Notes: generated from the sequence alone by a model not told the origin. Positions 15,925 through 25,018 are shown, numbered from the stretch's first letter. The stretch: 64,000 nucleotides of DNA from Ferdinandcohnia sp036962705 (GCF_036962705.1 NZ_JBALOQ010000013.1:246414-310413), one strand, 5' to 3'. Program-made: numbers and translations.

Positions 15925-18339
15925 TTATGAACGCAATGTTGCTTCAAATTTTTCTTCAACTGCTTTTAGTACTTTGTCATGTACTTTTGTTACTTCTTCT
16001 TCAGTTAAGGTGCGCTCTGGATCAAAATACTTGATTGAGTATGCAACTGATTTTTTACCAGGCTCCATACGCTCTCCTTCATAAAGGTCAAAGATTGATA
16101 CATCACGAAGTAGCTTACCACCTGCTTCAATAATGACCTGCTTCATGTCACCTGCAGCCACTGACTGATCCACAACAAGTGCAATGTCACGAGTCATCGA
16201 CGGGAATCGTGGAATTGGTTGATAAAGAATTTCCTCAACATCTGCTTCTAAAAGATCCTTTAATGATAATTCAAACACATAAGTTGGTGTTAAATCTAAA
16301 TCCTTTTGAACATTTGGATGAAGTTGACCAACAAATCCAATTTCTTTGTTATCTAATAACACGGAAGCTGTACGCCCAGGATGCATCCCTTCTACTCTCG
16401 CTTGTAGGAATGCAGTTCTGTTTTCAAGACCAAGCTTTTCAAATAGCCCTTCTAGAATTCCTTTGACAACATAGAAGTCCACTGCTTTTTTCTCACCCTG
16501 CCATGTTGGTGATAACCATGAGCCAGTCAGAGCAATTGCTAAGTGTTCTTTTTCATCTGGAAGTTCTTGGTTTGGTCTAGTAATGAATACAGAGCCCGTT
16601 TCGTAAGTCGCCACACTATCAATTTGACGTGCCAAATCATGTGAAACAACCTCTAATAAATGTGGAAGAAGGCTTAATCTTAAGAGACTTCGTTCTTCAC
16701 TCATTGGCATAGCCAAACGAATTGGCTCACTACGTTCAAGTGCGTATCTATTTACTTTTTCAGCACTTGTAAGTGAATATGTGATGCTTTGATATAATCC
16801 AACACCTTCTAAATATCTTCTCACTAGACGACGCTTTGCTTGATAAGCCGTTAATCTACCAGGATTTGACTCACCAAATGGAAGAGTGGTTGGTAATTCA
16901 TCATATCCATATAATCGAGCTACTTCCTCGATTAAATCCTCTTCAATTGTAATGTCAGGTCTACGAGTAGGCACAGTAACATGGAAAGTATCGTTATCCA
17001 CAGTAAATGAGAACTTTAGGTTAGTGAAAATCTCTTCTACTTTTTCTTTAAAAATTTCAGTTCCTAACACTTTATTGATTCTCTCAAGTGTCACAGAAAC
17101 ATTGGTCGGTTGAATATCAAGCGTATCAACAGCCACCACACCTTCTAGAACGACACCACCAGCAAGCTCTGCCATTAGCTCAGCTGCACGATCTGCTGCT
17201 TCACGAGTACGGTTTGGATCAATTCCTTTTTCAAAACGAGCACTTGCTTCACTTCGTAATCCGTGATCTTTTGATGACTTACGGATTGTGCTACCTGTAA
17301 AATAAGCAGACTCAATTAATACGGTTGTTGTATCATTTTTAACTTCAGAATTCGCTCCACCCATAACCCCTGCTAGAGCTACTGGAACTGTTCCATTTGT
17401 AATTACGAGGTGCTCGTCGGTTAATGTACGCTCAGCATTATCTAATGTCGTAATCTTTTCTTCGTTTTTCGCACGTCTTATGAGAATTTCTTTAGAACCT
17501 AGACGATCATAGTCAAACGCATGTAATGGTTGACCATATTCTAATAAAATATAATTTGTAATATCGACAACATTATTATGTGGGCGGATTCCTTCAGCCA
17601 TTAGGCGTGTTTGAAGCCATAATGGTGATGGACCAATTTTTACATCCTTCACTACTCGTGCTACATATAACGGATTATCTTCCTTCGCTTCTACTGAAAT
17701 CGAAATGTAATCTTCCGCTTTTTCCGATGAAGCTGTCACTTTCGGTTGTGGAAGTTTTACATCTTTTCCTAAAATAGCCGCAACCTCATAAGCAACCCCC
17801 ATCATGCTCATAGCATCAGCACGATTAGGTGTTAGGCCTAGCTCAAGAACTTTATCATCAAGATTCAATTGAACAATTGCGTCAGCTCCTGGCTCAACCT
17901 CATTCGGGAATACAAAAATTCCTTCTGAGTATTCTTTTGAAACAAGCTTTGATTCAAAACCAAGCTCTTGAAGGGAACAAATCATTCCACTTGATTCTTC
18001 ACCACGAAGCTTTGCCTTTTTGATTTTAAAATTGCCCGGTAAGACTGCTCCTACCTTTGCGACTACGACCTTTTGGCCTTTTGCAACGTTCGGTGCTCCA
18101 CAAATAATTTGAACAGGTGCACCTTCACCTAAATCAACGAGACATTTATTCAATTTGTCAGCATTCGGATGTTGCTCACATTCTAATACATGACCAACCA
18201 CAATCCCGCTAATGCCTTCACCTAAATGATCGACACCTTCAACTTCAATTCCACTTCTAGTGATTTTTTCTGCTAAGTCTTCTGCAGTTACACCTGATAA
18301 ATCAACGTATTCCTGCAACCATTTGTATGAAACAAACAT
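15925..18339 (-). CDS. pheT: Phenylalanyl-tRNA synthetase beta subunit
   Basis: Beta chain of the alpha2-beta2 PheRS that charges tRNA-Phe and edits Tyr-tRNA-Phe. The 804 residues include an N-terminal tRNA-binding EMAP-like domain (GIVVGHVLECEQHPNADKLNKC, about 45-150) and the B3/B4 editing domain. They also include B5 (PTRRPDITIEEDLIEEVARLYGYDELP), a core region, and a C-terminal anticodon-binding ferredoxin-like domain (RFPSMTRDIALVVD). It follows pheS by 15 bp and is co-transcribed under the Phe T-box. Confidence 0.97.
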   Translation of the reverse strand: MFVSYKWLQEYVDLSGVTAEDLAEKITRSGIEVEGVDHLGEGISGIVVGHVLECEQHPNADKLNKCLVDLGEGAPVQIICGAPNVAKGQKVVVAKVGAVLPGNFKIKKAKLRGEESSGMICSLQELGFESKLVSKEYSEGIFVFPNEVEPGADAIVQLNLDDKVLELGLTPNRADAMSMMGVAYEVAAILGKDVKLPQPKVTASSEKAEDYISISVEAKEDNPLYVARVVKDVKIGPSPLWLQTRLMAEGIRPHNNVVDITNYILLEYGQPLHAFDYDRLGSKEILIRRAKNEEKITTLDNAERTLTDEHLVITNGTVPVALAGVMGGANSEVKNDTTTVLIESAYFTGSTIRKSSKDHGLRSEASARFEKGIDPNRTREAADRAAELMAELAGGVVLEGVVAVDTLDIQPTNVSVTLERINKVLGTEIFKEKVEEIFTNLKFSFTVDNDTFHVTVPTRRPDITIEEDLIEEVARLYGYDELPTTLPFGESNPGRLTAYQAKRRLVRRYLEGVGLYQSITYSLTSAEKVNRYALERSEPIRLAMPMSEERSLLRLSLLPHLLEVVSHDLARQIDSVATYETGSVFITRPNQELPDEKEHLAIALTGSWLSPTWQGEKKAVDFYVVKGILEGLFEKLGLENRTAFLQARVEGMHPGRTASVLLDNKEIGFVGQLHPNVQKDLDLTPTYVFELSLKDLLEADVEEILYQPIPRFPSMTRDIALVVDQSVAAGDMKQVIIEAGGKLLRDVSIFDLYEGERMEPGKKSVAYSIKYFDPERTLTEEEVTKVHDKVLKAVEEKFEATLRS

Positions 18340-18354
18340 TCTCTTACTCCCTCC

Positions 18355-19389
18355 TTAGACCCGATTAAATTGTTTGATGAAACGATTATCATTTGTGTAT
18401 AAATGACGAATATCATCAATTCCATATTTCAACATTGCGATACGCTCTGGGCCCATACCGAACGCAAATCCTGTATATTTCTTTGAATCAAAGCCAGACA
18501 TTTCCAGTACATTTGGGTGAACCATACCAGCACCTAAAATTTCAATCCAGCCTGTCTTTTTACATACATTACATCCATCCCCGCCACACTTAAAGCATGA
18601 GATATCCATCTCTACGGAAGGCTCAGTGAATGGGAAAAAGCTTGGGCGTAGACGAATTTCACGGTCTTCACCGAACATCTTTTTCGCAAATGTATTTAAT
18701 GTACCCTTAAGGTCACTCATGCGAATGTTCTCATCGACAACCAATCCTTCAATTTGCGTGAATTGGTGAGAGTGTGTCGCATCATCATTATCACGGCGAT
18801 ATACTTTACCTGGGCAAATGATTTTTACAGGTCCTTTTCCTTCATGCTTTTCCATTGTTCTCGCTTGAACAGGAGAAGTTTGTGTACGAAGAAGAATATC
18901 TTCTGTAATATAAAATGAATCCTGCATATCCCTTGCTGGGTGGTCTTTCGGTAAATTTAACGCTTCGAAATTGTAATAATCCTTTTCTACTTCAGGTCCT
19001 TCCGCAATTGAATAACCCATACCTAGGAATAAATCTTCAATTTCTTCAATTACCTTAGTTAGCGGGTGAGGTCCACCAACATGAACAGGTCTACCTGGAA
19101 GTGTTACATCGATTGTTTCAGAAGCTAGTTTTCTTTCTACTTCTTCTTTTTCGAGTAGTTCTTGTTTTGCCGTCAACTTTACAGTGATTTGCTCTCTGAC
19201 TTCATTGACGAGTGCTCCCATTTTTGGACGCTCTTCAGCAGAAAGCTTGCCCATCCCTCTTAGTACTTCAGTGATAGGTCCTTTTTTACCTAAATAAGCA
19301 ACACGAATATCATTTAATTCTTTAAGATTCGTTGCAGCCTCTACTTTTTCAAGAGCTTCATCTTTTAACTCATTTAATCTTTCTTGCAT
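18355..19389 (-). CDS. pheS: Phenylalanyl-tRNA synthetase alpha subunit
   Basis: Catalytic subunit of PheRS, 344 residues. It has an N-terminal coiled coil (1-85) and class II motifs: HPLTKVIEEIEDLFLGMGY, motif 2 KVYRRDNDDATHSHQFTQIEG, and motif 3 GFAFGMGPERIAML. A zinc-type cluster CFKCGGDGCNVCKKTGW is also seen. I chose ATG 19389 just after AAAGGAGG. Open frame continues upstream through the T-box terminator without homology and is rejected. Confidence 0.97.
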   Translation of the reverse strand: MQERLNELKDEALEKVEAATNLKELNDIRVAYLGKKGPITEVLRGMGKLSAEERPKMGALVNEVREQITVKLTAKQELLEKEEVERKLASETIDVTLPGRPVHVGGPHPLTKVIEEIEDLFLGMGYSIAEGPEVEKDYYNFEALNLPKDHPARDMQDSFYITEDILLRTQTSPVQARTMEKHEGKGPVKIICPGKVYRRDNDDATHSHQFTQIEGLVVDENIRMSDLKGTLNTFAKKMFGEDREIRLRPSFFPFTEPSVEMDISCFKCGGDGCNVCKKTGWIEILGAGMVHPNVLEMSGFDSKKYTGFAFGMGPERIAMLKYGIDDIRHLYTNDNRFIKQFNRV

Positions 19390-19394
19390 TACAT

Positions 19395-19660
19395 TTCCTC
19401 CTTTTTTGGACAAAATAAAAAACCTCAATCCCAAAAAAGGGACGAGGTTTAGATTCGCGGTACCACCCTTGTTAACAATTACAGCATCATAATTGTTCAC
19501 TTCGTTTCGATAACGGCAAATGCCGGAACACCTTTACGTTATTTATAACGGTCCAAGTGCCAACTCAAGAGGTGAATTCACTTTCTTCTTCTATAAAAAT
19601 GCTTGCAGTCACGGCATTTTCTCCCTGAATAGTGAGTGGAAAGATACTAATCTCAATCAT
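19395..19660 (-). promoter_or_regulatory. T-box leader, Phe specific
   Basis: Read on the minus strand, the leader carries the T-box core AAGGGTGGTACCGCG (19456-19470) that pairs with the tRNA acceptor end. An intrinsic terminator follows (AACCTC...GAGGTT, 19421-19449, then T run). In Stem I the specifier loop reads GTGAATTCACCTC, giving a TTC (Phe) codon at 19574-19576. Uncharged tRNA-Phe should favour antitermination and pheST expression. Confidence 0.93.
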
Positions 19661-19693
19661 TGTTTTTAACTATATGTAAAGCATATAGATTAT

Positions 19694-19722
19694 ATTATAC
19701 GTATCTTCGATGTGCAAATCAA
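19694..19722 (-). promoter_or_regulatory. SigA-type promoter of pheST
   Basis: Minus strand TTGATT (19717-19722), 17-bp spacer, TATAAT (19694-19699). The thrS T-box promoter has the identical boxes and spacing. Confidence 0.8.
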
Positions 19723-19729
19723 ACCCAAT

Positions 19730-20410
19730 TTATTTCTTTTTTCTTACAAATGGGAGATAGAGGATAAAAAACATGATCAAAGCGACAATTTCCAACGATA
19801 ATATATACCATGGGTACGGACCAAGTAGGTCGATTAGGCTTGGGGTTATCGGTTTTCGAGCGAGAAACATATAGTTTCCGCCAGTCACTTTGTTGATGAA
19901 AAAGACTAGTAATGCGATTAGGTTAAGTGCTGCGAATGCCTTCCAAACCGATTTTATTGTTGGTCTAAAATTCTCGTACCAAAGCATGTATAGGCTGGCC
20001 AGAATAATCGCGATATGAGCTAGAAAAAAATGAAAATAACGATAATGTGGAAAGTCATATGCAAGCTCTGGTGTAAGCATCGCTTGTAATGCGCCACCTA
20101 TGCCCAAAAAATAAGTGATCTCGAATAAAAGGTAGCTCCGAGTTAACAGCATTGTGATACTTAAAAATAGTGAAATTGAGCAAAGCTGAAGTGGCAGGGA
20201 ATCAATCGGGTCCCATACACCTGTAAACACGTACCAAATATAGAGAGATAGCTCACTTCCCAATAAAAAGAATGCCAACGTATAACGAATTGCGGATTTT
20301 CCTTTAGTGATTCTAGCTCTAAAAAGAAATAACAAAACTCCCGAAACTAGGAGCAAGCCCAGCATCACAACATGTGAAAAAGATAACCAGTGAAATTGTT
20401 CACCTACAAT
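19730..20410 (-). CDS. YwaF/TIGR02206-type integral membrane protein
   Basis: A hydrophobic protein of about 226 residues with six to seven membrane helices. The conserved block DSLPLQLCSISLFL and the segment PHYRYFHFFLAH fit the YwaF/TIGR02206 family of unknown function. The start is problematic. The first canonical in-frame codon (GTG 20368) has no ribosome site and would cut off the family N-terminus GEQFHWLSFSHVVML. A strong GGAGGG lies further upstream, three bases before an in-frame ATT at 20410, which I tentatively use. It is 40 bp downstream of rlmP and probably co-transcribed. Confidence 0.7.
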   Translation of the reverse strand: MVGEQFHWLSFSHVVMLGLLLVSGVLLFLFRARITKGKSAIRYTLAFFLLGSELSLYIWYVFTGVWDPIDSLPLQLCSISLFLSITMLLTRSYLLFEITYFLGIGGALQAMLTPELAYDFPHYRYFHFFLAHIAIILASLYMLWYENFRPTIKSVWKAFAALNLIALLVFFINKVTGGNYMFLARKPITPSLIDLLGPYPWYILSLEIVALIMFFILYLPFVRKKK

Positions 20411-20449
20411 TGACCCTCCGAAAAAGTCGCTTATTATACTCCCCCCTCT

Positions 20450-21199
20450 TTACCGCAGATGATATAGTAAAATCCCCGCTGCCACGGCTACATTTAATGA
20501 TTCACTTTTTCCGTAGATTGGAATATATAGATTTTGATCTGTTTTCTCTAGTAACTCAGGATCTACTCCATTTCCTTCATTGCCAACCAGTAATGCGAAT
20601 GAATCTTGAGCAACAGCTTGTTTGTAGTCAACTGCATTTTTTAAAGATGTTCCGTATACTTTAATACCACTTTGCTTAAGTTGTTCTATCGTTCCCTGTA
20701 AATTTGCTTTTATAATAGGTATATGGAAAATCGAGCCCTGTGTAGAGCGAACCACCTTTGAATTGTATACATCAACGCTTCCTTCACCAATAATTACAGC
20801 ATCTATTCCTGCTGCATCCGCAGTACGTATCATTGTTCCAAGATTTCCAGGGTCCTGAACCGCATCAATCAATAATAATTTAGAAAAATGTCGGTCTTCT
20901 TCAGCGGAATATTGTTCACAAATAGCCGCGACCCCTTGAGATGTATCTGTATCACTTATTTCCTGCATAATTTTTTCTGTCACAATTGTGATTGAAAGAT
21001 TGTCTACACTCCATTTTGAAGGGATATCTATTGTTTCACTTATAATCAATTCACGTATGATTACATCACTTTTTAAAGCTTCTTCAACTAGATGATACCC
21101 TTCAATCATAAAAGTTCCTGATCTTTCACGTTCCTTTTTCGTATGAAGTTTTTTCCATTGTTTTATTTGAGGATTTTTATTTGATTCGATTCGTTTCAA
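20450..21199 (-). CDS. rlmP: 23S rRNA 2'-O-methyltransferase, SpoU/SPOUT family (RlmP/YsgA-like)
   Basis: A 249-residue SPOUT methyltransferase. It has an N-terminal substrate-binding domain (about 1-95). The catalytic domain shows the three SpoU motifs: LLLIDAVQDPGNLGTMIRTADAAG, FALLVGNEGNGV, and IPIYGKSESLNVAVAAGILLYHL. B. subtilis YsgA, the syntenic neighbour of sspI, is the A-loop Gm2553 methyltransferase RlmP; assignment here rests on synteny and motifs. The TTG start at 21199 follows AAAGGAG at a rather long spacing. A TATAAT (minus strand, 21235-21240) lies in the divergent gap to sspI. Confidence 0.85.
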   Translation of the reverse strand: MKRIESNKNPQIKQWKKLHTKKERERSGTFMIEGYHLVEEALKSDVIIRELIISETIDIPSKWSVDNLSITIVTEKIMQEISDTDTSQGVAAICEQYSAEEDRHFSKLLLIDAVQDPGNLGTMIRTADAAGIDAVIIGEGSVDVYNSKVVRSTQGSIFHIPIIKANLQGTIEQLKQSGIKVYGTSLKNAVDYKQAVAQDSFALLVGNEGNGVDPELLEKTDQNLYIPIYGKSESLNVAVAAGILLYHLR

Positions 21200-21320
21200 C
21201 GCACTAATTACTCCTTTTTGTTGATTCTTTTTCCATTATATCCTAAGGAAGATACATAAAAAAGGTGGGCACCGTAAAAGATACTAAAGAAAAAGTTACA
21301 TAGGAAAGGTGTGCATGTGA

Positions 21321-21530
21321 ATGAATTTGAATTTAAGACATGCTGTTAAGCATAATGTTACAGGAAACTCTCAGGCTGAATTAGAAGATACAATTGTAGA
21401 TGCAATCCAAAGCGGAGAAGAAAAAATGCTTCCTGGATTAGGAGTATTGTTTGAAGTTATTTGGCAAAATGCAAGCCAAGAGGATAAACAAGAGATGCTC
21501 ACAACACTAGAGCAAGGGTTAAAGCAGTAA
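21321..21530 (+). CDS. sspI: Small acid-soluble spore protein I
   Basis: A 69-residue spore core protein matching SspI (MNLNLRHAVKHNVTGNSQ, EEKMLPGLGVLFEVIWQNA). Made in the forespore late in sporulation. Its ribosome site AGGAAAGGTG precedes the ATG. GATACTA at 21280-21286 resembles a SigG -10 element (CATACTA), but I see no convincing -35. It diverges from rlmP and ends in a strong terminator. Confidence 0.95.
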   Translation: MNLNLRHAVKHNVTGNSQAELEDTIVDAIQSGEEKMLPGLGVLFEVIWQNASQEDKQEMLTTLEQGLKQ

Positions 21531-21535
21531 ACGGA

Positions 21536-21568
21536 AAAAGCCGATGACAAAAATCATCGGCTTTTTTT
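21536..21568 (+). terminator. Terminator of sspI
   Basis: AAAAAGCCGATGA pairs with TCATCGGCTTTTT across a short loop, followed by T. It lies four bases before repeat copy 2 begins. Confidence 0.92.
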
Positions 21569-21571
21569 AAT

Positions 21572-21759
21572 CAAATGCGCCTTGGCGTATTTGCGCCCGA
21601 TTTCTTTCGAGCCATGCTCGAAAAATTTCCCTTTAAAAATCGTGGCCTCTGCCGGAGGCTTAACTTTATTCAGACTAGGGTTAAACCCTTTACTGAATTG
21701 GGTACTCTTAATACGTTCATCTCGCCATAAAAGTAAGAGAATTCTGCTGAATAAAGTTA
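21572..21759 (-). repeat. Intergenic structured repeat, copy 2 (short 3' module)
   Basis: 188 bp. The distal module is the short form: the multi-hairpin insert is replaced by one small hairpin (TTTCGAGC/GCTCGAAA). The proximal inverted-repeat domain is the long form with an inner loop of about 75 bases. The terminal TTA at 21757-21759 is the TAA stop codon of the M42 peptidase. Confidence 0.9.
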
Positions 21760-22842
21760 ATCGAATTTAATTATATTTACTGCTTCTTGATCCAAACGCT
21801 TGATTACTTCTGCAATTAACTTAACTGCATTTTCATAATCATCTCGATGGAGGATTCCAGCATGTGAATGAATATAGCGTGTTGCGATTGTAATCGCTAG
21901 AGCTGGAACACCTTCTAAGGTAATATGGATTGAGCCAGCATCTGTTCCACCACCAGCAATTGCATCAAATTGGTATGGGATGTTCATCTCATCAGCTACT
22001 CCAACAACAAAATCTCGTAAGCCTTTATGAGAAACCATGGAAGCATCATATAAAATAATTTGAGGCCCATCACCCATTTTACTCAACGCTTCTTTCTCTG
22101 AAATTCCAGGTGTATCACCTGCAATTCCAACATCAACAGCAATTGCAATATCAGGCTTGATCATCATTGCAGCCGTTTTGGCACCTCGAAGACCAACTTC
22201 CTCTTGAACAGAACCAACTCCATATACAACGTTTGGATGCTCTTCGTTCTTTAAATATTTTAATACATCTATTGCAATCGCACAGCCAATACGGTTATCC
22301 CATGCTTTTGCAAGTAGCATTTTTTCATTATTCATAACCGTGAATTCAAAATATGGAACAACTTGGTCTCCAGGTTTCACCCCAAATTCTAAGGCTTGCT
22401 CCCTACCTGCTGCACCAATATCTATGAACATATCTTTGATTTCAACAGGTTTTTTTCGTGCTTCAGCAGATAAAATATGTGGTGGTTTTGAACCAATTAC
22501 ACCCGTAATATCCCCTTTACTAGTAACAACGGTTACACGTTGTGCAAGCATAACCTGTGACCACCAGCCACCTACTGTTTGGAAACGTAAAAATCCTTTT
22601 TCATCAATCTGTGTTACCATGAAACCAACTTCATCTAAATGTCCAGAAATCATGATTTTTGGACCAGTTGCATTGCCTTCCTTTTTCGCAATTAAGCTTC
22701 CTAATCCATCGTACGAAATTTCATCAGAATATGGAGTTATGTATTTTTTCATGACCTCACGAGGCTCTCGTTCATTACCAGGAATACCTTTTGCATCAGT
22801 AAGATCTTTTAGCATCGTTAATGTTTCGTCAAGCTTTGTCAT
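21757..22842 (-). CDS. M42 family metallopeptidase (glutamyl/leucyl aminopeptidase type, YsdC-like)
   Basis: A 361-residue dinuclear metal aminopeptidase that trims peptides in the cytoplasm, usually as a tetrahedral dodecamer (family knowledge). Metal ligands are visible in order: GHLDEVGFM (His and Asp), AWDNRIG (Asp), VQEEVGLRG (catalytic and ligand Glu), VDVGIAGD (Asp) and TRYIHSHAG (His). It matches YsdC by position next to sspI. Its stop codon is supplied by the first TAA of repeat copy 2. Substrate preference cannot be read from sequence. Confidence 0.9.
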   Translation of the reverse strand: MTKLDETLTMLKDLTDAKGIPGNEREPREVMKKYITPYSDEISYDGLGSLIAKKEGNATGPKIMISGHLDEVGFMVTQIDEKGFLRFQTVGGWWSQVMLAQRVTVVTSKGDITGVIGSKPPHILSAEARKKPVEIKDMFIDIGAAGREQALEFGVKPGDQVVPYFEFTVMNNEKMLLAKAWDNRIGCAIAIDVLKYLKNEEHPNVVYGVGSVQEEVGLRGAKTAAMMIKPDIAIAVDVGIAGDTPGISEKEALSKMGDGPQIILYDASMVSHKGLRDFVVGVADEMNIPYQFDAIAGGGTDAGSIHITLEGVPALAITIATRYIHSHAGILHRDDYENAVKLIAEVIKRLDQEAVNIIKFD

Positions 22843-22970
22843 TATTAAACACCATCGCTTTCGTTATTTTGACCATTTCATTATACAGAAAATAGTGGCA
22901 ATTGAGCAATTTTGGATCCATATTATTCTGTCCCACATTATCGGGCGGTAAAACCTCACTAATTGAAGTT

Positions 22971-23408
22971 TCACTTTGTCCCACTTGATCCAAATCCTCC
23001 TTCTCCTCTTTTAGAAGCAGTCACTTCCTCAACCTGCAGCAAGTTAACCTGGGCCACTTCGGCAACCACCATTTGCGCTATCCGCATATGTTTTTCGACT
23101 ACAAAGTCTTCTTTTCCATGATTAATTAAGATGACGGCAATTTCTCCACGGTAGCCTTCGTCAATCGTTCCAGGACTATTTAAGACAGTTACCGAATGTT
23201 TTAGTGCTAGTCCACTTCTTGGTCGTACTTGCGCTTCTGTTCCAGGCGGTAGCTCAATTTTGATGCCTGTCTTGATTAAGTCAGCCTCACCTGGTTTAAT
23301 TAGTTTTTCTTCGGCAGAATATAAATCTAAACCTGCATCACCTGGATTTGCTTGCAACGGCAGCTTAGCATCCTTGTTTAGCAGCATTACTTTTAAGTTG
23401 TATGTCAT
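22971..23408 (-). CDS. dut: dUTP diphosphatase
   Basis: Trimeric dUTPase, hydrolyses dUTP to dUMP and keeps uracil out of DNA; 145 residues. The five family motifs are present: GDAGLDLYS, RPRSGLALKHSVTVLNSPG, GTIDEGYRGEIAV, RIAQMVVAEV, and the C-terminal arm RGEGGFGSSG. It lies alone between the M42 peptidase and divergent ysdB. The ATG follows TCTAGAGGAGG. Confidence 0.95.
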   Translation of the reverse strand: MTYNLKVMLLNKDAKLPLQANPGDAGLDLYSAEEKLIKPGEADLIKTGIKIELPPGTEAQVRPRSGLALKHSVTVLNSPGTIDEGYRGEIAVILINHGKEDFVVEKHMRIAQMVVAEVAQVNLLQVEEVTASKRGEGGFGSSGTK

Positions 23409-23456
23409 GTAAAAAATCCTCCTCTAGAAAAAAATTATAACAAATTTAAAATAACT

Positions 23457-23483
23457 TGAAACCTTTTGTGTAGGTTAATCGTA
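23457..23483 (+). promoter_or_regulatory. SigW-type promoter of ysdB
   Basis: TGAAAC (23457-23462), 17-bp spacer, CGTA (23480-23483): the ECF sigma W consensus. ysdB is a known SigW regulon member in B. subtilis, so cell-envelope stress induction is likely. Confidence 0.85.
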
Positions 23484-23518
23484 TATGTTGGCAGATTGAA
23501 AATGGAGGGAGTCCTCTT

Positions 23519-23914
23519 ATGTTTGTCATACTCATTCGTTTTGTCATCTTACTTCTAATCATCTTTTTATTATATCGGATTTTCAAGTACGTACTAAATC
23601 CAAAGAGGAAGATTGAGCTCGCACAAGAAAAAAAGGAATTCTACTGGCTTGATGACCTAGCAAATGTCCATAAAAACTTTTTATTAACGTATAAGGGAGT
23701 TTTGTTTGAAGGGGAAAAATATTTAGGATCTACTTCGAAATCGTTTGAGGTTGTCTCCATCTTTGTATGGTCCAAAACTGATAATCTTAAGGGTTTAACC
23801 TATACGGATTTCCAATACATTGAACGTAGAATTAGGGAAATTTATCCGCATGCAAAAATTGATTGGAAGAGCCCAATAAAAGAACTAATAAAGGAAAACA
23901 GTCGTGAGCAATAA
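23519..23914 (+). CDS. ysdB: YsdB family protein, SigW regulon
   Basis: A 131-residue protein with one N-terminal membrane helix (about 2-22) and a basic cytoplasmic tail (KYVLNPKRKIELAQEKKEFYWLDDL). It resembles YsdB of B. subtilis, of unknown biochemical function. The ATG at 23519 follows TGGAGGGAG. A SigW-like promoter lies 36-62 bp upstream. The last codons form one arm of the terminator hairpin. Confidence 0.8.
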   Translation: MFVILIRFVILLLIIFLLYRIFKYVLNPKRKIELAQEKKEFYWLDDLANVHKNFLLTYKGVLFEGEKYLGSTSKSFEVVSIFVWSKTDNLKGLTYTDFQYIERRIREIYPHAKIDWKSPIKELIKENSREQ

Positions 23915-23932
23915 ACCCACGACTGTTTTTTT
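23895..23932. terminator. Bidirectional terminator, ysdB and convergent membrane gene
   Basis: CAGTCGTG/CACGACTG stem with the ysdB stop codon in the loop, T run after it on the plus strand and a shorter T run on the minus strand. Confidence 0.88.
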
Positions 23933-24518
23933 ATTGATATGACCTACCTGCTTTAGGATTAAAAAATTCATGCCATTTGATAATAACTTGTTTTTCTCTT
24001 AGTAGATAAAACAAGAGAGTAAGTGCCAGAAGTATCGCGAGAATCACAGTTGTAGAGAATTCCCGGATAAATTGACCGAAAACGGTGTAAAGAAGTGCTA
24101 CTGGAATATTTGTATAAAAAGAGGCTTTGGCATAGTCTCGAAAATTTCTAGTAACATCTATGATACACAAGGATAAAAGATGAAAATTAATAAAAGGAAT
24201 AACACGTAAGATTGCAATTTGCCCGATGGTAAAATTCACTTTGTCACCTAACCATTTTTGCTTGAGTGTATTAATTTTTTTTGACAATCTCGGAACTTGC
24301 CGATATAAAAAATAGAAAAGAATGCTGAGCATGGTTAATCCTAGTATAGAATAAATTGTGCCAAATACCGACCCGAATAAAATACCCCCAACGATACATA
24401 CAACAGGAACTGGTATGAAAAAGAAAGGACGGATAAGATGTATTACAATAAAAATAATGGGGGCAAGTAGTCCAGTGGATTCAATAAAAACGAACAGCAA
24501 TGTCATTGTTTCATCCAA
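23931..24518 (-). CDS. TVP38/TMEM64 (DedA-superfamily) membrane protein, YtxB-like
   Basis: A 195-residue protein with about five to six hydrophobic segments and the SNARE-associated/TVP38 pattern around FIPVPVVCIVGGILFGSVFGTIYS and AILRVIPFINFHLLSL. DedA-superfamily proteins include lipid carriers and flippases; no substrate is assigned here. The ATG at 24518 has a weak ribosome site (GAGGTGACTTG). Position between ysdB and the DUF1294 gene fits the Bacillus order loosely. Confidence 0.7.
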   Translation of the reverse strand: MDETMTLLFVFIESTGLLAPIIFIVIHLIRPFFFIPVPVVCIVGGILFGSVFGTIYSILGLTMLSILFYFLYRQVPRLSKKINTLKQKWLGDKVNFTIGQIAILRVIPFINFHLLSLCIIDVTRNFRDYAKASFYTNIPVALLYTVFGQFIREFSTTVILAILLALTLLFYLLREKQVIIKWHEFFNPKAGRSYQ

Positions 24519-24589
24519 ATGTACAAGTCACCTCTTCCTCTAGGGTACTTATAGAAGTGCTAATTAAGCATATACAATCGTACAAGTAG

Positions 24590-24859
24590 TTATGACATGT
24601 TAACCAAAATATATATGTAGAGGGCTAATGTCATAACCGTAAGAATAGGAAGCAGGGTAACAAAGTGCTTATGTTTTGTCTTATGTCGAAATTGCTTCAT
24701 TCCAAAAGTCGCTCCAAGCGCGCCGCCTAAGATAGCGACAATCCAAATATGTTTTTCAGAGATGCGCCATTTATTGTTTCTGGCTCTGTTTTTATCGATG
24801 TACATGAGTAGTAAACCGTATACGTTCAGTATTACATAGATTAATAGAATTGCGTACAT
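24590..24859 (-). CDS. DUF1294 membrane protein (YsdA-like)
   Basis: An 89-residue protein with three helices (about 1-20, 38-55, 68-87) and the DUF1294 core NKWRISEKHIWIVAILGGALGATFGM followed by HKTKH. Function unknown. Corresponds to ysdA, which lies next to rplT in B. subtilis. Confidence 0.85.
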   Translation of the reverse strand: MYAILLIYVILNVYGLLLMYIDKNRARNNKWRISEKHIWIVAILGGALGATFGMKQFRHKTKHKHFVTLLPILTVMTLALYIYILVNMS

Positions 24860-24963
24860 TGTTTTTCCACCTTTTACAGCACGAGAATGCGCACTATGGT
24901 TTTTCTTTTCGTTCTATGGTCATTATTTTGATTCAATGGTTTTTAGCTTAATGTGACAAACTA

Positions 24964-25008
24964 ACAAAAAAGGTTACTCTCATTTTACAATGGGAGTAAC
25001 CTTTTTAC
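24964..25008 (-). terminator. Terminator of infC-rpmI-rplT
   Basis: AAAAAGGTTACTC with complement GAGTAACCTTTTT, about ten bases past the rplT stop, T run on the minus strand. Confidence 0.9.
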
Positions 25009-25018
25009 ATAGATTAAA

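Noticed and set aside
21251..21286. Full SigG promoter for sspI
   Set aside because: GATACTA fits a -10, but no TGAATA-like -35 is present at the right distance, so not listed as a promoter.
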